Source: Plutella xylostella (taxonomy: Eukaryota > Arthropoda > Insecta > Lepidoptera > Plutellidae). From it: a DNA stretch of 64,000 nt. The notes beneath the pieces are model-generated. The model did not search any database. It was not told where the DNA came from and saw nothing but the letters and a program-made list of their open reading frames with translations. The stretch spans positions 8,628,001-8,692,000 of the forward strand of contig NC_063993.1 of assembly GCF_932276165.1 (NCBI RefSeq), in the 5' to 3' direction. Position numbers and translations under genes: made by a program. Shown here piece after piece: positions 24,327-38,700 of the stretch (within the stretch, counting starts at the first letter, position 1; every line of letters begins with the position of its first letter).

Positions 24327-26351
24327 TGTCAGATATTCACGTCTTATACAACTTTTTTCATGAGCTTCGCATAGCATCGCCTGCTTCAACGAGAAATACG
24401 GGACAAAAAATAGCCTATGCGTTGTTAATCTAAAAGCATTATTATATTACAAGTATTAGACATCGGCGCAAAACGGGGTTTAGCTAGTTTCAAAAACAAA
24501 ACAGGCATTTGAAAGGTGAAGCGAGTTTATTGCAATTGTTTCCAAAATTATTTATCTATATTGTATTCTCAATCAACTTTATTACGTTAACATTACGAGC
24601 TATAACAGTTCAAACATATAAACAGAAACAAAGGTAAGTTCGTTTGTTATCGAATTACAGTTCGAATATAAAAGCAATTCCAGATCCTCCATTGCTTTAA
24701 CAATAATTGTTTCACAATATTGTACAGTCCGCGCACGAACAAAAGTCTTATCTAGTGATTGAAATAAGGCTGAATGCACAATGCGCACTCGATACTGTGT
24801 GGATCGAGTTGTGTGCTCTGGGCAAATCGGGATCTGCATGTGCGCGCGCCCTTATGTGCTCAGCCCTCGGTGCGATCGCATCGTCATTACGGGGAATAAG
24901 GGGGTATACAGGTATAGATACCCTCCCGAGTGCATCAACACGCGTAGGTATGAATGTAGTGGAGGCATGCAGTTTTAGGTGTATGCGTTGTGTAAATATA
25001 GTGGTGGTAGAGCCCCTTTTTTATTTCGAAGTATAACTGAAGAGTTAGGAACCTCTAGCAGCCAGCAAGTGCTGATATTATTGTGCCCAAGTAAAACATG
25101 ACTCTCTGTTCCTGTAGTAAAAGTTTTTTTTTATATTTCTATGAAAACAAAATTTTTGACTGTTTTGTCATGTCATCGTTGCTGTAAATTCATCCCAATA
25201 AAATACAGAGTTGGGCGTACTTATCACTAGTTTCATCCTACAACTTTATGCAAATTAGGTGCCATATTATGTACATTCTACCTAAACCGTATTAGCGTGC
25301 GCCTGAAAACTGTAAAGCCAACGGAAACTAAAGCGAACGCGTCCATTTATTATGCAGAGCCATAAAACTATAAAACCGAGATCTAGTCAGTGCGAGCGTC
25401 AATACGGGCTGCGAACCACATCCTCACATTTGCATGTTTTCCCAAACCACTGCCATACACTAAAGTACCCCCACTAGGGGTGAAGGTATACATATAGCTA
25501 TTATATGTAGCTATAGGTTAGAGTTCAGGGAATCTATGTCTGTCTCTTTCTGTCCGTATACTGTCAAAGCAAGGCAGGTATACATTTAAGGTCAGCATTA
25601 GCTTAAAGTTCCTTTCTGCAACTCAGCGTGTGAGTGTTATAATTTTATTAGTTTAATATGTGTCTGAAACTGGTCAAGCGTTTTTATCTTCGAGTTATAT
25701 GAGATGCCTCGTTTTCAGTATTTTTATGTCAAATATATGGGATATTTCTTCAATAATGGACTTATGACTAACGTCTTCTGTTCAGTTATACTCGTATGAG
25801 TACAATCGTGGACTATAGGAATGGATGTAATTTAATGTGCCTTTTACTAGTTTGATAAATTCGATAGAACTCTACACTGTTCTATTTTTGAATCTGCAAG
25901 AGGAGGTCTATTGTTTGAACGGTACAATGATGAATGAATGAATTATTTATTAATGGCTCATGAAAGGATAAACGTTTAAAAGTAAATGTTACAAAACATA
26001 CCGAATATTCATATGAAAGACCTACATAACAAACTGTCTTCCCACGGACTTAGGTTTTATTGGCATTTCTAGGTTAGGATCTATTAAATTTAAAGGTGTT
26101 TATTGTATGATTTGTATGGATTGATAATAACTATCCATGGTCGGATATATTATTATGACCAAAATATGTGATCCATATGAATTATAATTACCAATATTCG
26201 TCGTATATGGAATATGGATAAATAAAATAATAGAATTTACATTGAAAAAGTTTTCATAACGTCATAATTATAAGTACCTATCCCATATTTATAGTCCGCA
26301 TACTTAGACCAAAACTATTGTTCCCCTGCTACCACGACCGCTCGCTTTAAC
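24327..26351. other. gene-free stretch
   Basis: A 109-codon open frame at 24,707-25,036 lacks splice signals and any motif, so it is not called. No repeat family recognised. Confidence 0.4.
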
Positions 26352-26464
26352 TAAGATAATATTCTGAAAAAAAAATGGGACCACCTGGGAGCTCAACCCA
26401 ATACAACAAAAAAAGAATTTTCAAAATCGGTTCATAAACGGCGGAGTAATCGGTGAACATACAT

Positions 26465-26498
<34 letters not shown>

Positions 26499-26541
26499 GA
26501 AGAAATGAGAACCTCCTCCTTTTTTTGAAGTCGGTTAAAAA
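26352..26541 (+). mobile_element. CCGACTTC-ended repeat, 3' fragment
   Basis: Contains ATGGGACCACCTGGGAGCTC, CGGCGGAGTAATCGGTGAAC and the terminal TTTTTTGAAGTCGGTTAAAAA. The internal A-rich tract of the full copy is replaced by a (TA)n microsatellite at 26,467-26,496. The left two thirds are missing. Confidence 0.8.
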
Positions 26542-28697
26542 CAGAGGGCTTTCTCTAGGTTTTTAATTTTAGCCAGTGAGTTGAGGCATGAGCGTGAGTC
26601 AGCATAAAATGTGCACCCGAGGACTTGAGTGGAGTGTCGACGCCTGTCTATGCGTGCGGGAGACCTTAGTTGGGACATTTTTTTTTTATTATTTCGGTAG
26701 GAAATTCCATATTTTTCGCTAGCCAATCTGTGAGCACATTTGGGAAGTTTTTCTATCCCAAACCGACTTTACTACATGGCTATATCCAAAATATGTATGT
26801 TAGTACCTCTAAAACGCGTGTGTAAAACTTTAAAATTTCGTCATAGAATACCGTATTTTATGACCGAGAGGTATTTACATGGTTTCATAGTAAGTCTAGG
26901 TTTTAGGTATGCTGGATTACATGAAAAAATATCTTTTTCAGTCGGTTGGTGTACGCTGTACGTTGTATGGACGTTCGTTCGTTATGTACAAAGAAAGCTG
27001 TGAATAATTTGACATATTGTATTAGCCCGAAGGAGCCTTAGGGTCATGTCGCACTCCGCTGTAGAATGCCTTATCTGGATATACAGCCCAATCTCTGAAC
27101 CTAAATGAAAATTACGCCTTCTTTGAATGTAATGTTGTAATGATAATCGTAATGTAACAAAATGAATATACCAGCTTGGTAACAGTAATTTCTTTCATCG
27201 GAAAACTACTTGTCGAGAATATTTTTCTTAGAAGATCAACTTCTTAGAAATATTACTAATGGATTTTTATTTATTCGTCCTGAACTTACAGTGCCGTATG
27301 CATCAACAACTATGACGCGATAACGCAAAACTTTTAATAAACATCTCTTTCTCATTTCCAACTTCAGTTGGAGATATTAAAATTAATATTAGCTAGGTAC
27401 TTTAAAATATATATCCTGAGAATAAATCCAAGTTGGACTCAGCTGTCACATAAACGTGTAATAAAAACGCATAATAAATTTTGTATATAGCGTTAGTTGG
27501 TGAAGCTTCAAAGCGCTCTCGCGTGAACAGTTTGATGGAGAGTCCTCAAAAGAACCCTTTGAATAGACACAAAGGCGTCCCCCGCAGACGATTTACTAAT
27601 ACTTTTCAGGGGAAACTTATTTCAAAATCGCTTGCGAATTTATTTGAAATTTTCAGTGAAAAAGTGGCGCGGCGTAAAATTGAACTGTATTTTTGTTTTT
27701 GATCGAATGCTATAAGAAACAATGTGTGAACAATCCATGTATTTTTAACGAACTAGGGTGTTCGCTTAAAATTTTTACAGAATATTTTTTGACAAAATAA
27801 GGATACGTAGACTAATAAATCATTCGTTTGTTTATTCAGGCTACACAACAACTCATAATTCATAATCTACTTACTAGACACAGTCTGGTTTAAAAACTAT
27901 TATTATTATTAAATAGGTATACTAATCGCGACCTTGTCATGTTAACTATTTGAATCAAAATATTGAACTAGAAAGGTCAGCAAATGTACCATTTTCCGTT
28001 GGCTCTGTGTAACAATATCAAAGTATTTGGGTTACTCCCAATGCGTATATTAAAATATGACCACGGGTTAATAATTATTTGAGAACTTAGTTTTAGTATC
28101 TTTACGATAATGTTTGGTGCCGATGTTGACCTTAGCATAATTATGAATGAAAATTTATCTTAATTTTTCTTTCTTTTCATATTAAATCATGTACCTCAAT
28201 AACCTGTAATGTAAACAATACAGAAAAATCGTAGTGAATCATATGAATTAAAGCAGTTTCTTATCATATCTACTAATTAGGAGTGTACCAAATACAGTCT
28301 CAATAGTATCATAAGTAGTGCCACAAGTAGCTTCAAATTCCAAATAGCTGAAGTGTCACGGCCGTGACCCATCGCATCGGGTTATTCCTTATCCGGATCA
28401 CGACCACAGAATGTCATGCTGCTGCGCTGATCTATCCGACTTAAATACAATATGGCACCTAAAATGTATTTTAAATTAACTTTAGAATTTTAGAGCATTG
28501 ACCTTTTATTAACCTGACCATATTTAAATAGACGTAAATACAGTGAGGTAAAATATGTACGTTTGCACTTTATGCACGGTTGATATAATCCCCAATGGGT
28601 TATTTACTTCAATAACAACTTGGTATTATTGTCTGCGACGTTCCCATCTAACATCCTAACAATATTATAATGTTTAGGTTACCATTCGTTTTATGAA
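26542..28697. other. gene-free stretch
   Basis: Open frames of 60-90 codons at 26,535-27,003 and 27,481-27,702 have no recognisable domain and no splice context. No repeat family recognised up to the SINE. Confidence 0.4.
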
Positions 28698-28915
28698 TAA
28701 ATATATATAATATAAACACTCACACCTTGTACTAATGTACTCCCTTGCTTATGTTAGTCCCAATGTAATAGGGGACGGGCCTATTGCCATTTTACGGGCA
28801 CATCCAAGACCCGAGAACAAATATCTGTGTTTAAACAAATATTTTCCCCAGCCGGGAATCGAACCCGGGACCTTCGGCTCAGTAGTCAGGGTCACTAACC
28901 ACTACGCCATTCGGC
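28698..28915 (-). mobile_element. tRNA-derived SINE with internal deletion
   Basis: Same family and orientation as at 7,635, with the box B motif GGTTCGATTCCC on the minus strand. It lacks about 45 bases around the GCGGGGTAGGCAG segment. An 11-bp duplication CGTTTTATGAA flanks it at 28,687-28,697 and 28,916-28,926. Confidence 0.92.
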
Positions 28916-30855
28916 CGTTTTATGAACACAGTTAAAATCCGGTAAAATAACACTGGGCTAAAAATAAGCCGGCTCATCACTGCAGCTGAAGTAGCGTCTT
29001 CCCCCCACACACGGCCGCAGCAGATTAACAAATGCAGAAGCCCATTAAGCCCCTCCGTGCAGCGCCTACGGAACCCCTAATTTTACGGAGTGACGGAGAG
29101 GCCTCATTTTCCTGACGACTGCGGATATTTTCAATTTTCCCTTCGGCGGCTCCTTTTTATTAGTTCTTGTTTTGTCTGGAATACTAATCGGATTCGAATT
29201 AACATTCCACTGACATCTTTGTTTATCTGACGCCGCTGCAACCCCCGGGCGGCGGGCCTAATTATGTACGTCAAACTTTTTATGTTCACTTTTTTATAGA
29301 GAGATATTTTTTTCACTGATGGCCTTATAAAAGCCTCCCCTCTGATGTTTGTTGGGAAACTTTTAATGCTGCAGGCTACGGGCGGTGGGTTCATGTTATT
29401 TATGTCGATTTTAAACACAGGCTGAGTGCATGCGTGGCTTAAACAGTGGACCGTTTTATTTGTTCTTATTAAATAAACAGGTAGCTATGTTGAAAATAAG
29501 ACTTAAGTACCTACGTAAATCTCTTTATGGCAAACTACTGACACTTCCATAGAGAAACTTAAGATTTGTGCTGACATAATAAGCAGAGTAATAAATAATT
29601 TGTATTAAATCTTACATACTGTATCAGACCGCATAGAATTTACCAAGCCCCTAATTCCTGCATCTTAAGGCGTAAAATTTGCTACAATTTACATCACACA
29701 GCCTTGCCGTACCTACGTTTACATCCCAACTAAACTAAAGTTTGCGGAATACTCAAAGTCAGTAAGTATAAAATTTCAGTCATTAGCATAGTGAAGTTTA
29801 ATGAAGAGCGAACACGTCTCATCAGTATAATGGGATATTAATCCGCGGATGAACGTTGTAATTGAGCTGCCACGTTGTAACACGGAGGGCCGGATAGTTG
29901 CTTATTGAGAGTGAGAGACATTGAGTAACTCAATGAGGATTCCATTCCATAGTATTTTTTTATTTTTTTATAACGGAAAAAAAGTTTTTATGGATAGAGT
30001 CAAATTTAATATGCCATTTTAGTATTCAGTTTGATGGATCGGGAACGGCCAATAAAAATCTGGGACAGTTTGATGAAAAATAAACGTTGCAATAAAATGT
30101 GACGCATATACTCGTGACGTCACCGAAATTCAGATTCGAATTTGACTATCCGCAATCCACTGTCTGGCATTGTTTTCCATTTCCACATTTGAATTCGAGT
30201 GCATTCGCGACGTCATGACTAAGCAATTTCTAGACAAGATTTGAAAATGGAACTGGATTCAGTTTTAATCAAAGCTTCTTTGTCACACATATAACCAGCC
30301 AGGTAGCGAGGGTTGCATTATCCGCATAGGTCGCGGGATATAGTGAAGCGCGTTAACCGTCCCGGCTGGCAGTAATTAAAGTTGAATTTAATCTGCTGTC
30401 ACTGTAGGAGGAGTGTGCACGATCCAACTTAATTAGGTTTTTGATGAATTGCCAGTTAATATAGGGCTGAGCTGGAATCTGTTGTGTACAGCAACTTCTA
30501 TCACTTTTAAAATGAGATACGAGTTTAATTAATGTTTAACTTTTGGACGTGAATTAGCTATGACGACACACGCATGTTTTGTTGGTACCATTTAGTATTT
30601 CTGATTGGTTTTGAATAATTAAGTATCTGATACATAGTAAACATTTTCAGTTTTCGGACACCGCAGTAGCTGAAAATTACATTCCTTACCAGTGTTCATA
30701 CAGTTTATGACTATCTGGATATTACATCAAACAAATATAAACACTTTACCATAAACGTTATCGTGATACACGAAAACATTTCACCTTCAGGAATCGGAAT
30801 GAACCCGCAAAAAACCGTTCATAAATGGTATTCGAGCAGAGCCACTACACCGATG
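28916..30855. other. gene-free stretch
   Basis: Contains GC-richer patches around 28,985-29,130, but no exon or repeat family I can support. Confidence 0.4.
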
Positions 30856-30957
30856 CGGTCACTCTAGCTAACGAAAATCGACCACAACTCTTTCTCGCTG
30901 TGTTAAACGTACCGATTGCATGCTGTCGTTTTTTGCCAAGCTAGAGTACCGCTCCGG
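30856..30957. mobile_element. MITE, GGGGTCACTCTATA family, divergent
   Basis: GGTCACTCTAGCTAACGAAAA at the left faces GCCAAGCTAGAGTACCGCTCC at the right around the family's TCTTTCTCGCTG interior. Tips and interior are strongly diverged, so this is an older copy. Confidence 0.6.
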
Positions 30958-31220
30958 GGAGTGGATTCAATAACTACCCGCACTTGAAGATACAAACTGC
31001 CGAACGGGGAGCGCTCGAGCGCTAACGAGCCCACTCGGCTGCGCCGTGCGTACGCGCAGTCCTATGTACGTGACTGAAAACCTGGTGGACTACTCCGGAG
31101 TCTAGACTCCTGCGACTGGAAAAGTGCGCGATTAAATGGGGGGTGTAGGAAAGCAATCCTCGAAATTTTTACACAATTATATCTTAGATATAATTGTAAC
31201 GGAATTTATTGAATGATCAT

Positions 31221-31365
31221 CATCATCAGCCAATAATCATCCACTGCTGGACATAGGCCTCTCCCAAGGAGCGCCACAACACTCGGTCCTCGGCCTTCCT
31301 CACCCAACCACTACCCGCCACCCGCCTAAGGTCGTCAGTCCAGCGGGCAAGAGGGCGTCCCACGC
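31221..31365 (-). pseudogene. RTE-type LINE, last 145 bp with ORF2 C-terminus
   Basis: On the minus strand, 31,363 to 31,226 reads 45 codons with the typical RTE reverse-transcriptase C-terminal pattern: GRPLARWTDDL, then W, KAEDRVLW and LGEAYVQQW, then stop. It is followed by the (TGA)n tail usual for RTE elements. An 11-bp duplication TGAATGATCAT flanks it (31,210-31,220 and 31,366-31,376). It is therefore a complete, heavily 5'-truncated insertion. No stop or frameshift breaks the remaining frame, so it is fairly young. Confidence 0.9.
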
Positions 31366-31376
31366 TGAATGATCAT

Positions 31377-34300
31377 AATAAGTTTTATTTTTATTTAATT
31401 TTTTTTAGGAGATAGCTGTAGAAGTAGTAGTAGAAGGGGTATTCTCAAATTTATAGTGTGAAAGATTAATATGAAGCAAATATAATACACTCATAATAAG
31501 CTACTCAATCGCCCTTTACTACAAACAAAGACACCCAATTTATTGAATAGCACTCCTCTTTTTGCGTCTAGGCCTGAAAAAAGTTTCTTTGATTTCTGGA
31601 CCAACAATTCACTAGACAGTTGTTTGGCAGAGTCGCCACTTCCAGTCTCAGTGTAAGCCCCCCGGATTGATTGAGGTAGATGCCTTGTTTGTGAAGTGGA
31701 AGAATAAAAATTTGCGCTGAGAGGGTCAGGGAGAGGTCCCACTACAGTGAAATGAACCGAACTAACCGCGTAGGGCTCTTGAAATTTTTCTGTGAAAGGA
31801 ACGCTGCTTTCATCATTATTTTCGGTTCAGAATGACATTGCACAATGTGTTTGTACATTGTAGTAGGTTCCTAAATTACTAAATACAATGTAAAGGTAAT
31901 CGAATCTTCCCCTAACTTCATTATCTAGATATGCAGAGACAAGATGAAGTTTCTCCGAGCTTTATGAGCTTTTTCAGTCCCTTTCGTAAGTTAAACTTTA
32001 ATACAGTTCCCACAACCCGAAGGTAAAACGTATTACTTACACCTGTACATTATTATTATGGCTGCCACAACTCAAATCACTGTATCTATCGGGTCAAAGG
32101 GTTAATAGGCGGTATGCAGCTGTCTGTAAGTAATATGCTCCACGGACAATGCGGGGTGGCTGAGTGCTATACGGTCACAAGTCACGGCTGTTCCATAGAT
32201 CTTTGTTGTGTCGGTATTTGGTACAGGCGTCCGGAGTGTTGAATTTATTGTATAAGTAGCTAGGACAAATATTTTAAGGAGTATTAAATATATATTATGG
32301 TAGAAGGGTAACGTGGTATGTAAGTTAAGGATTAGTAACTTTTTACGACTAATGGTAAATAAACAACATTCATATAATTTGCTAATATATTCCTAAGTAT
32401 CTACCTACTCATCTTGTTATGTAAGCAATTCTTCTAAGTAACTAAGATTACACCGCAATAATTCAAGACCAAAACTCGTCAAGATGACAGGCGGATCGCT
32501 GAAAGCTCGTACAGAATAAAAGTAACTTTTTGTACGATTGTAGCACTTTGTCATCGCGCCGCGGAGCATGGGGATTTATTTCAGCGCCCATTACAACTCT
32601 CCCTTGGAGGAGAGTGGATATTATTCATCCATTAACGGTCGTTTCAGCGCACCGCTCCGCTGGAATTCCGTCTCAAATTCAGAAATTTCGTTCAAACACA
32701 TTATTGAAAAACCAAACTTTTTTCTTTACCAAAGTATGTAATTTACCGCGGACACTGACTAATGACTTTTAAAGAAAAGAAAAAAAACGTACTGATGAAT
32801 AACTAAAAATGCAAACAATCGTAATGCATAATGCAACGCGAAAAGATCCCGCCCGCGTCGTCTCAGTGCTTTAATTAAACCGACTTTTTAAATGCAACGA
32901 GCCAAAGTGCATGGAGGTGCACATAAACAGTAATAGTGGGATAAGCAAACAGGTTGCGATATAGCAGTTTGACTAACAGCATATAGTAAACATCGAGTGG
33001 CGTGTGTTTGCACGGGGCGGGTGAACGCTCGTGTTACAGTTGGCCCGCGCCTCCCGATACTGCTCATAGAGAGCACAAGCCGAGCCCGACGTAAATATGT
33101 TTGTGTCGTCGTCTGCGGCGGGAATAGCGTTACCTCCGCTGATATATTGGAAATTTTCTTGGGCGGCCACAGTTACGTCCCCGCCGTAATAAATTTTGTG
33201 ACAAACAAACAATATTCCCGGGTCCTTTGTCGGACCGCGACGGCGGCGGCGGCGGCGGCGGCGGCTCGCATCGATTCTCTACTACAGCACCACAGAGAAC
33301 TGTAGCTTCAAGCTTACACATTTCTTAAAAACTCTACCCCCTAGAGACAATTGTTTTCATAAAGTTGCAACAATAGTGACCCGCTTCATTCTCCCTTTGT
33401 AAAATGTAGTTTTGAACAACGTTCCCAACCCACATATTTTCTGGTTAAGACGTAATCAAAATAAATCTCTTGCCATGTTCGTGCAACAATCTGCTCACGT
33501 GCTGCCCGCTGCACCCGATCCGCTAAAGTGATATCTTAATTTCATGCAATCGCAGTGACTGTAGAACTATTATTACCTCAGCCAGTATCACGCACTGCCA
33601 GACTATATAGCGTCTGACGGTATGACACACGAACGCTTGTGAATCCCTAGCAGGGTAGGCAGGGGTGACTATGATGACATTTCAACCCATTTCCCTTGTG
33701 TATTCAGTTTGTTCCATGACTCTATGACACACCTATATAACTCCAGACCTTTCTATGTGATAGTTATATATAATTATTGAACGTAAATACAAATAACACC
33801 TTCAAAAGCCTTTCTTTGGTTTTCATAAGCGTAACCTCTATTCAAAAGCAATGGCGGAATAGCACTAGTAACTTATAGGTGTGTTTAAGTTAGAATTCTT
33901 TACATTGTACCGTCGGGTGTGGGTGTTCTGCTAAGGCTAAGTCTGCGTGCTCGTGGTAGGGACCTCATTGTTCTTATCGTGATGGTTAATGAGTGTGTTG
34001 GTGGAACAGTACGGCTCAGGGAAAATATTATGCAGTTTATTAGCCCGCTATTAAACAATTATGTGGGACTGTACGTACTAAAAAATAAGTACCTCATTTA
34101 TTTCGAGTGCCATTTATAATGCGCATGGTTAGCGGTTACGTCAGTTTTTCTTTTTCTATGTAGTGTAGACTGTGCAAAAATATATTTTACATAATACCTA
34201 ATAGGCACTCTCGTGAAGGCCCTCTGTACCACCTGAATTAACCCCATGTCTTCTTCATCTAACTAGCGGAGAGCTTTCTTGGGAAACTTTACAATAATAA

Positions 34301-35629
34301 TGATTGCTGATAACCTTTTGCAGCCATTAGGTATAACTTAGGTTTAGCTTATTCTATAACCATAGACTTACGCCGACACGTAATTTCTCAGGATGTGAAA
34401 TAGATTTGTTGGGTTTATTTTGCAATCAACGTTCGCAGTTTTCCATTTTTGAGTTGATAGTTTTTCATCAACATTTTATTGTACCTATCTCTATCTGAAT
34501 GACGTCGTTTTAACTTTGCAAAAACCAACAAGCAATCAATGAAATAAAATGTTTCAAAAAGATTTACAAAGAGGAATATGTAAACAAAATGTCAGCGTGA
34601 ATTCATTTCGACCCCAGATCGCTGATTAAACATGCTTTTTCACGCCCTTTTTGATTGACTTTATGTCGTTTTGATAAACAATATTACGGAGTAGATGGAG
34701 AGTCAGTGGAAAAATACATCCTGACAAATAATGCCTCACTTCCCATGTGAGCTCTTATTTTGAATTAGTCCAGTTAAGTACTTCAGTTACTTTATCCATT
34801 GGTACAATTTGTACAATGGTTGTCATTAGGTTGAACTTAAAACGTTTATCTCAGTTTGACAGTAAACAAAATGCAGTATTTAGCTTTAGTTTTATATGTG
34901 ACATCTTGTTCGTATATTGTTTATCAAAGTTTTGCTGAGTAACATTTTTGTTTTTAATATTCATTACTCGTGTTGTAACATGGGCGTTGCTTTATGCTCT
35001 TGCCAAGCCTTTCAAATAGTATATCAGATGCGATATGCTATAGACACGGACTGAACAATGTATCGTTCGACTATAATAAAGGGTAATATGTAAGTACACA
35101 CTTTACATTTACCTGTTCAGTGGCATTTCATAATAAATTGTAATATTTGTAAAATGCTTTACCTCAATTATTATTGGATGGGTGACCGAATTGAAATATT
35201 ATTATATATTATATTGTTTTCTATATTACCCGCGTTTTACCATTACATGGGTATAAAATAATGCGTACTATGCCAAGAACATGTACAAGTGAGTAATTCA
35301 TAACGTTTCTATCAAAATATTTAATCTTTCGACATAGTAAATTTGCATTCAAACGAGACACGATCAAATAAACAAAATGAAAATCCGCTTTGGTCGTCAC
35401 CACTCTCTCGCTGTTTAAAATTCTTTGAGTAGACCCCCCTCCTGTGGGGTGCTTGTGGAATCCAAATTGACTGACACCCGATGTGCCTGGACAATAATAT
35501 GTAAAAAGCCTCGCGAAAATAAACAATTCTGCTTTCAAGTTTCATGTTTGCGAAGTCTTTTAAAAGCTCCATTTGGTTATACGTTTACCAAACAATATAC
35601 TGACATGTAGAGGAGAATTCAATTGATCT
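31377..35629. other. gene-free stretch with GC island and (CGG)n
   Basis: The region 32,820-33,310 is GC-richer and holds about eight CGG units at 33,241-33,264. It could contain a promoter or 5' UTR, for instance the missing noncoding exon of the gene at 40,172, but no splice donor can be singled out. A segment at 33,640-33,690 (CCTAGCAGGGTAGGCAGGGG) resembles the 3' domain of the local SINEs. No other feature supported. Confidence 0.4.
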
Positions 35630-35708
35630 ACACTCACGAGCAACAAAAAGGTGCCACCTAACATTGCAATTCCATATGTCACTGGAAATTTTCATTGCAA
35701 GTGAGTGT
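35630..35708. mobile_element. short MITE, ACACTCACGAGC tips
   Basis: About 79 bp from ACACTCACGAGCAACAAAAA to TTTTCATTGCAAGTGAGTG, flanked by TA. Only the inverted ends of the family remain, with a 30-bp centre. Confidence 0.7.
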
Positions 35709-38700
35709 TATAGAACAAACGCTTTACATCAAACCTACCTAACAAACATTTCTTTAAAGTTTTTCCATATATCTTACGCTTTGGCACTTGGTTTCTGTTC
35801 TTTCCTCGCCTTTTCGATTCGAACTAAAAAGTGGTGGAGCTTAGTTAGATTCTACTCTGTAGGTACGCGGCAAAACCTTGTAGCGAACATTTCAATCCAT
35901 CTCAGTAGAAATTTGAATAAGACGTATCAGTGCCCCGACATGTGACTCAGGTGCATTCAGGTCACGTGGCCGTAGTAAAATAATAAAAGTTTATCCTTCA
36001 ACTCAACGTTCTGAATAAAGTGCGGGACGTGCCTCGCGTCCTCGGGTCTAGACTCTAGACGTCTTAGTGCATCTAGGTGCATCCACAATCTGGAACCGCG
36101 AGCGCCTGCAGACGCAGATTGGGCGCCGCTGTTTCTGCAACTCACTTACGTTGGTGCGGGGTTTGATTTGCATTGCACCGCCGAAAGGCTTAGAATAACT
36201 GCGTTCTCACATTGACAGCTAATGCCATAAACTTAAACACAATGGTTTAAGCAAACGTAAGAAATAAATGAAATATTTACTATTGCATGTCTTGCGAAAT
36301 ATTATCTACTGTTCGATTCTGTAGCAATATTTTGCGCGGCAAAGACAATGCACCGCCAGAAATGCAGCCACCGCGACAGACACCAAGATAATTCGTTTTT
36401 CTTTTGTTTTTTTTTTTTTTTTTTCAATTCAAAAATATTTTATTCATGTGAAGCTTACGACTAAGGTACATGCTTATGAGCCCCAAGCTAGAATGTAGCT
36501 TATGTGGGTGTTTCCCTCAGCTATTACGAAAGCCATTCCTTTTTCCATGCAAACAAACAAAGCATTAACGGATCGATACGCAAACAGTGTAACTTTCAGT
36601 AAACAGTAAAACTGAAACAGAGTCTAGAGAGAGGTTTGTGTTATTTACACTCATTTGTATCAATTGTGGCCGTGAGTTCTTTATCGGTTTCGGTCAGAAA
36701 GGCATTCTGCGGGCTGCCCCTGTTATCCAAAACTTGGGATATAAATTTCGACATACGGCCGGGTCGGCGTTGTTTGTCTGACAACAACGCCGCTCGCCAA
36801 CATAAATTACTGGACAACATTCGTCTCGAGTTCCGAACTCCCAACTACGCTCCACCAATATTTAAATAGTGTACCATGTTCCGATCTGACCAAACATTTA
36901 CTCGATGCTGACCAACACTTTTGCTATTACAATAAATAAGCAAAACTACCTACCACGTTCATTTATTTCTGTTTTGTGGGTATGGGTATGGGTAGTTCAC
37001 TTTTAATTCTGTTATTTCATTTCATGTTTGCTGCAAGGGCCGATTTAGCGTCTCTATTCCGTGAAAAATTGGCAAATGGAGTGTGCTTTCAACAACTTCA
37101 TAAAAATGGGATAAAAACAGCCAAGAGGGAACCATGTATCACGTAATATTTTATAGGGAGGTGAATTCATTTCAACATGTAACAGATCTGAATGAATATG
37201 TACTTTCCCTGCTTAGATTCCATTCTACTTAGATACATAGTATAGTGCCAAATGCGTACTATATAGTTTAAACAAAATCATGTCATGATAATGAGTGAGT
37301 AGGTAAGTATTTTCTTTGCCATATTGAAATTTAAATAAATATAATAATAAAATATTTTATATTATACCATTACATTTAATTATATTTTTCATAACCGTTA
37401 CACGTACGTAATCCGGTTAGTGGCAAATCTTACGGATCACTGAAAAGTGATGTATAAGCAGAGCATCGGCGCTGGAGAGCGCACTTGTACAGGCTTACGT
37501 TCCCGTACGCCTCATTAAATTTTGTTTGAAAAGAGGGATGAACGGAGCCCCTCCGCGGTAGAGTCAGGTCAGAACATCATTTATTTTTCGCACACAAAAC
37601 CCGCATAAAAAACTTTTTACCCCGCATGCTTACCTACAATTCAGGCTTCGTAAATTCATCTTTGCCTTGCTGAAGTTTTCTGAAAATATTCAGTACTCGG
37701 TCATGAAATCCCAGAACAAAGCGAGTAATAACGGCTCTACTTTTCACAAAAGCCGCAAAGCACTAAGGCGGGCGGGGTAGGTGCAAAACTTTTCTTCTAT
37801 CCGTACAATAATATGGGAAGGTTTGAATAGCGGCAGGCAGGCGCAAGAGTATAGTCTGACAAACATCAGCAGGTCTCCCGCCGCCGCTAGCGCCATCTCG
37901 TGAGCAAATATTGCACATACCACGGGAATGGCACTAGGGTTGCTTACAACTTTACGACAACTCAGTAGTAATGTGGTGTCATAAATATAGTTCAAAGCAG
38001 TGTGGCGTAAAACCAATTTCCTTAAGTATGTATGTAAATGCTTAATTTAATGCAAATCAAACCATAACACACAAATTCCCTATCTAGAAAAATGTTGTCG
38101 ATAAAAAAATATACGTGCGATTCACCACTAGTAAATGCATTTGTTCTACCTATAACGGACCTAACTCATTGGATCTCATATAAAATTTAAACGCCCCTCT
38201 TATTGATTGAAAATACCTCTATAATGAGTGAAGAACACAAATAAGTTTATTTATGATAAGTACTTATAGATAAACACATAATAATTATAGACACGAAAGC
38301 GTTACACAAAAATAATAAATAAGCATTAGTACCGTGTAAAAATGCTGAAACTTCAGAAAGACAGGATTGTTTGTTTAAATTGTCTGCAGCACATCCCTAC
38401 GCCTACAACATCATTCATTTCATCCAAACCCCAAAGAGAAAGGGTAAAGAGAGCTAGAATGAACGTCTTTTGTGCCTATAATGATGTGGGGTTTATTGAT
38501 GATGCCCTTACACAAACGAACCAACATTTTAAAAAATATTATACAACATTAGTGTAATCTGAAATGGTGTAGATTCACGTTGCTATTTTTGTAATTTAAC
38601 ATGCAAAAATATCGTTAATATTATTTGTCACAAATGTTCAAGAAGTAATAAAATGTACTTAAGTATGTAGTTACTTACATTCAGTATCTTCCTATGTTTC

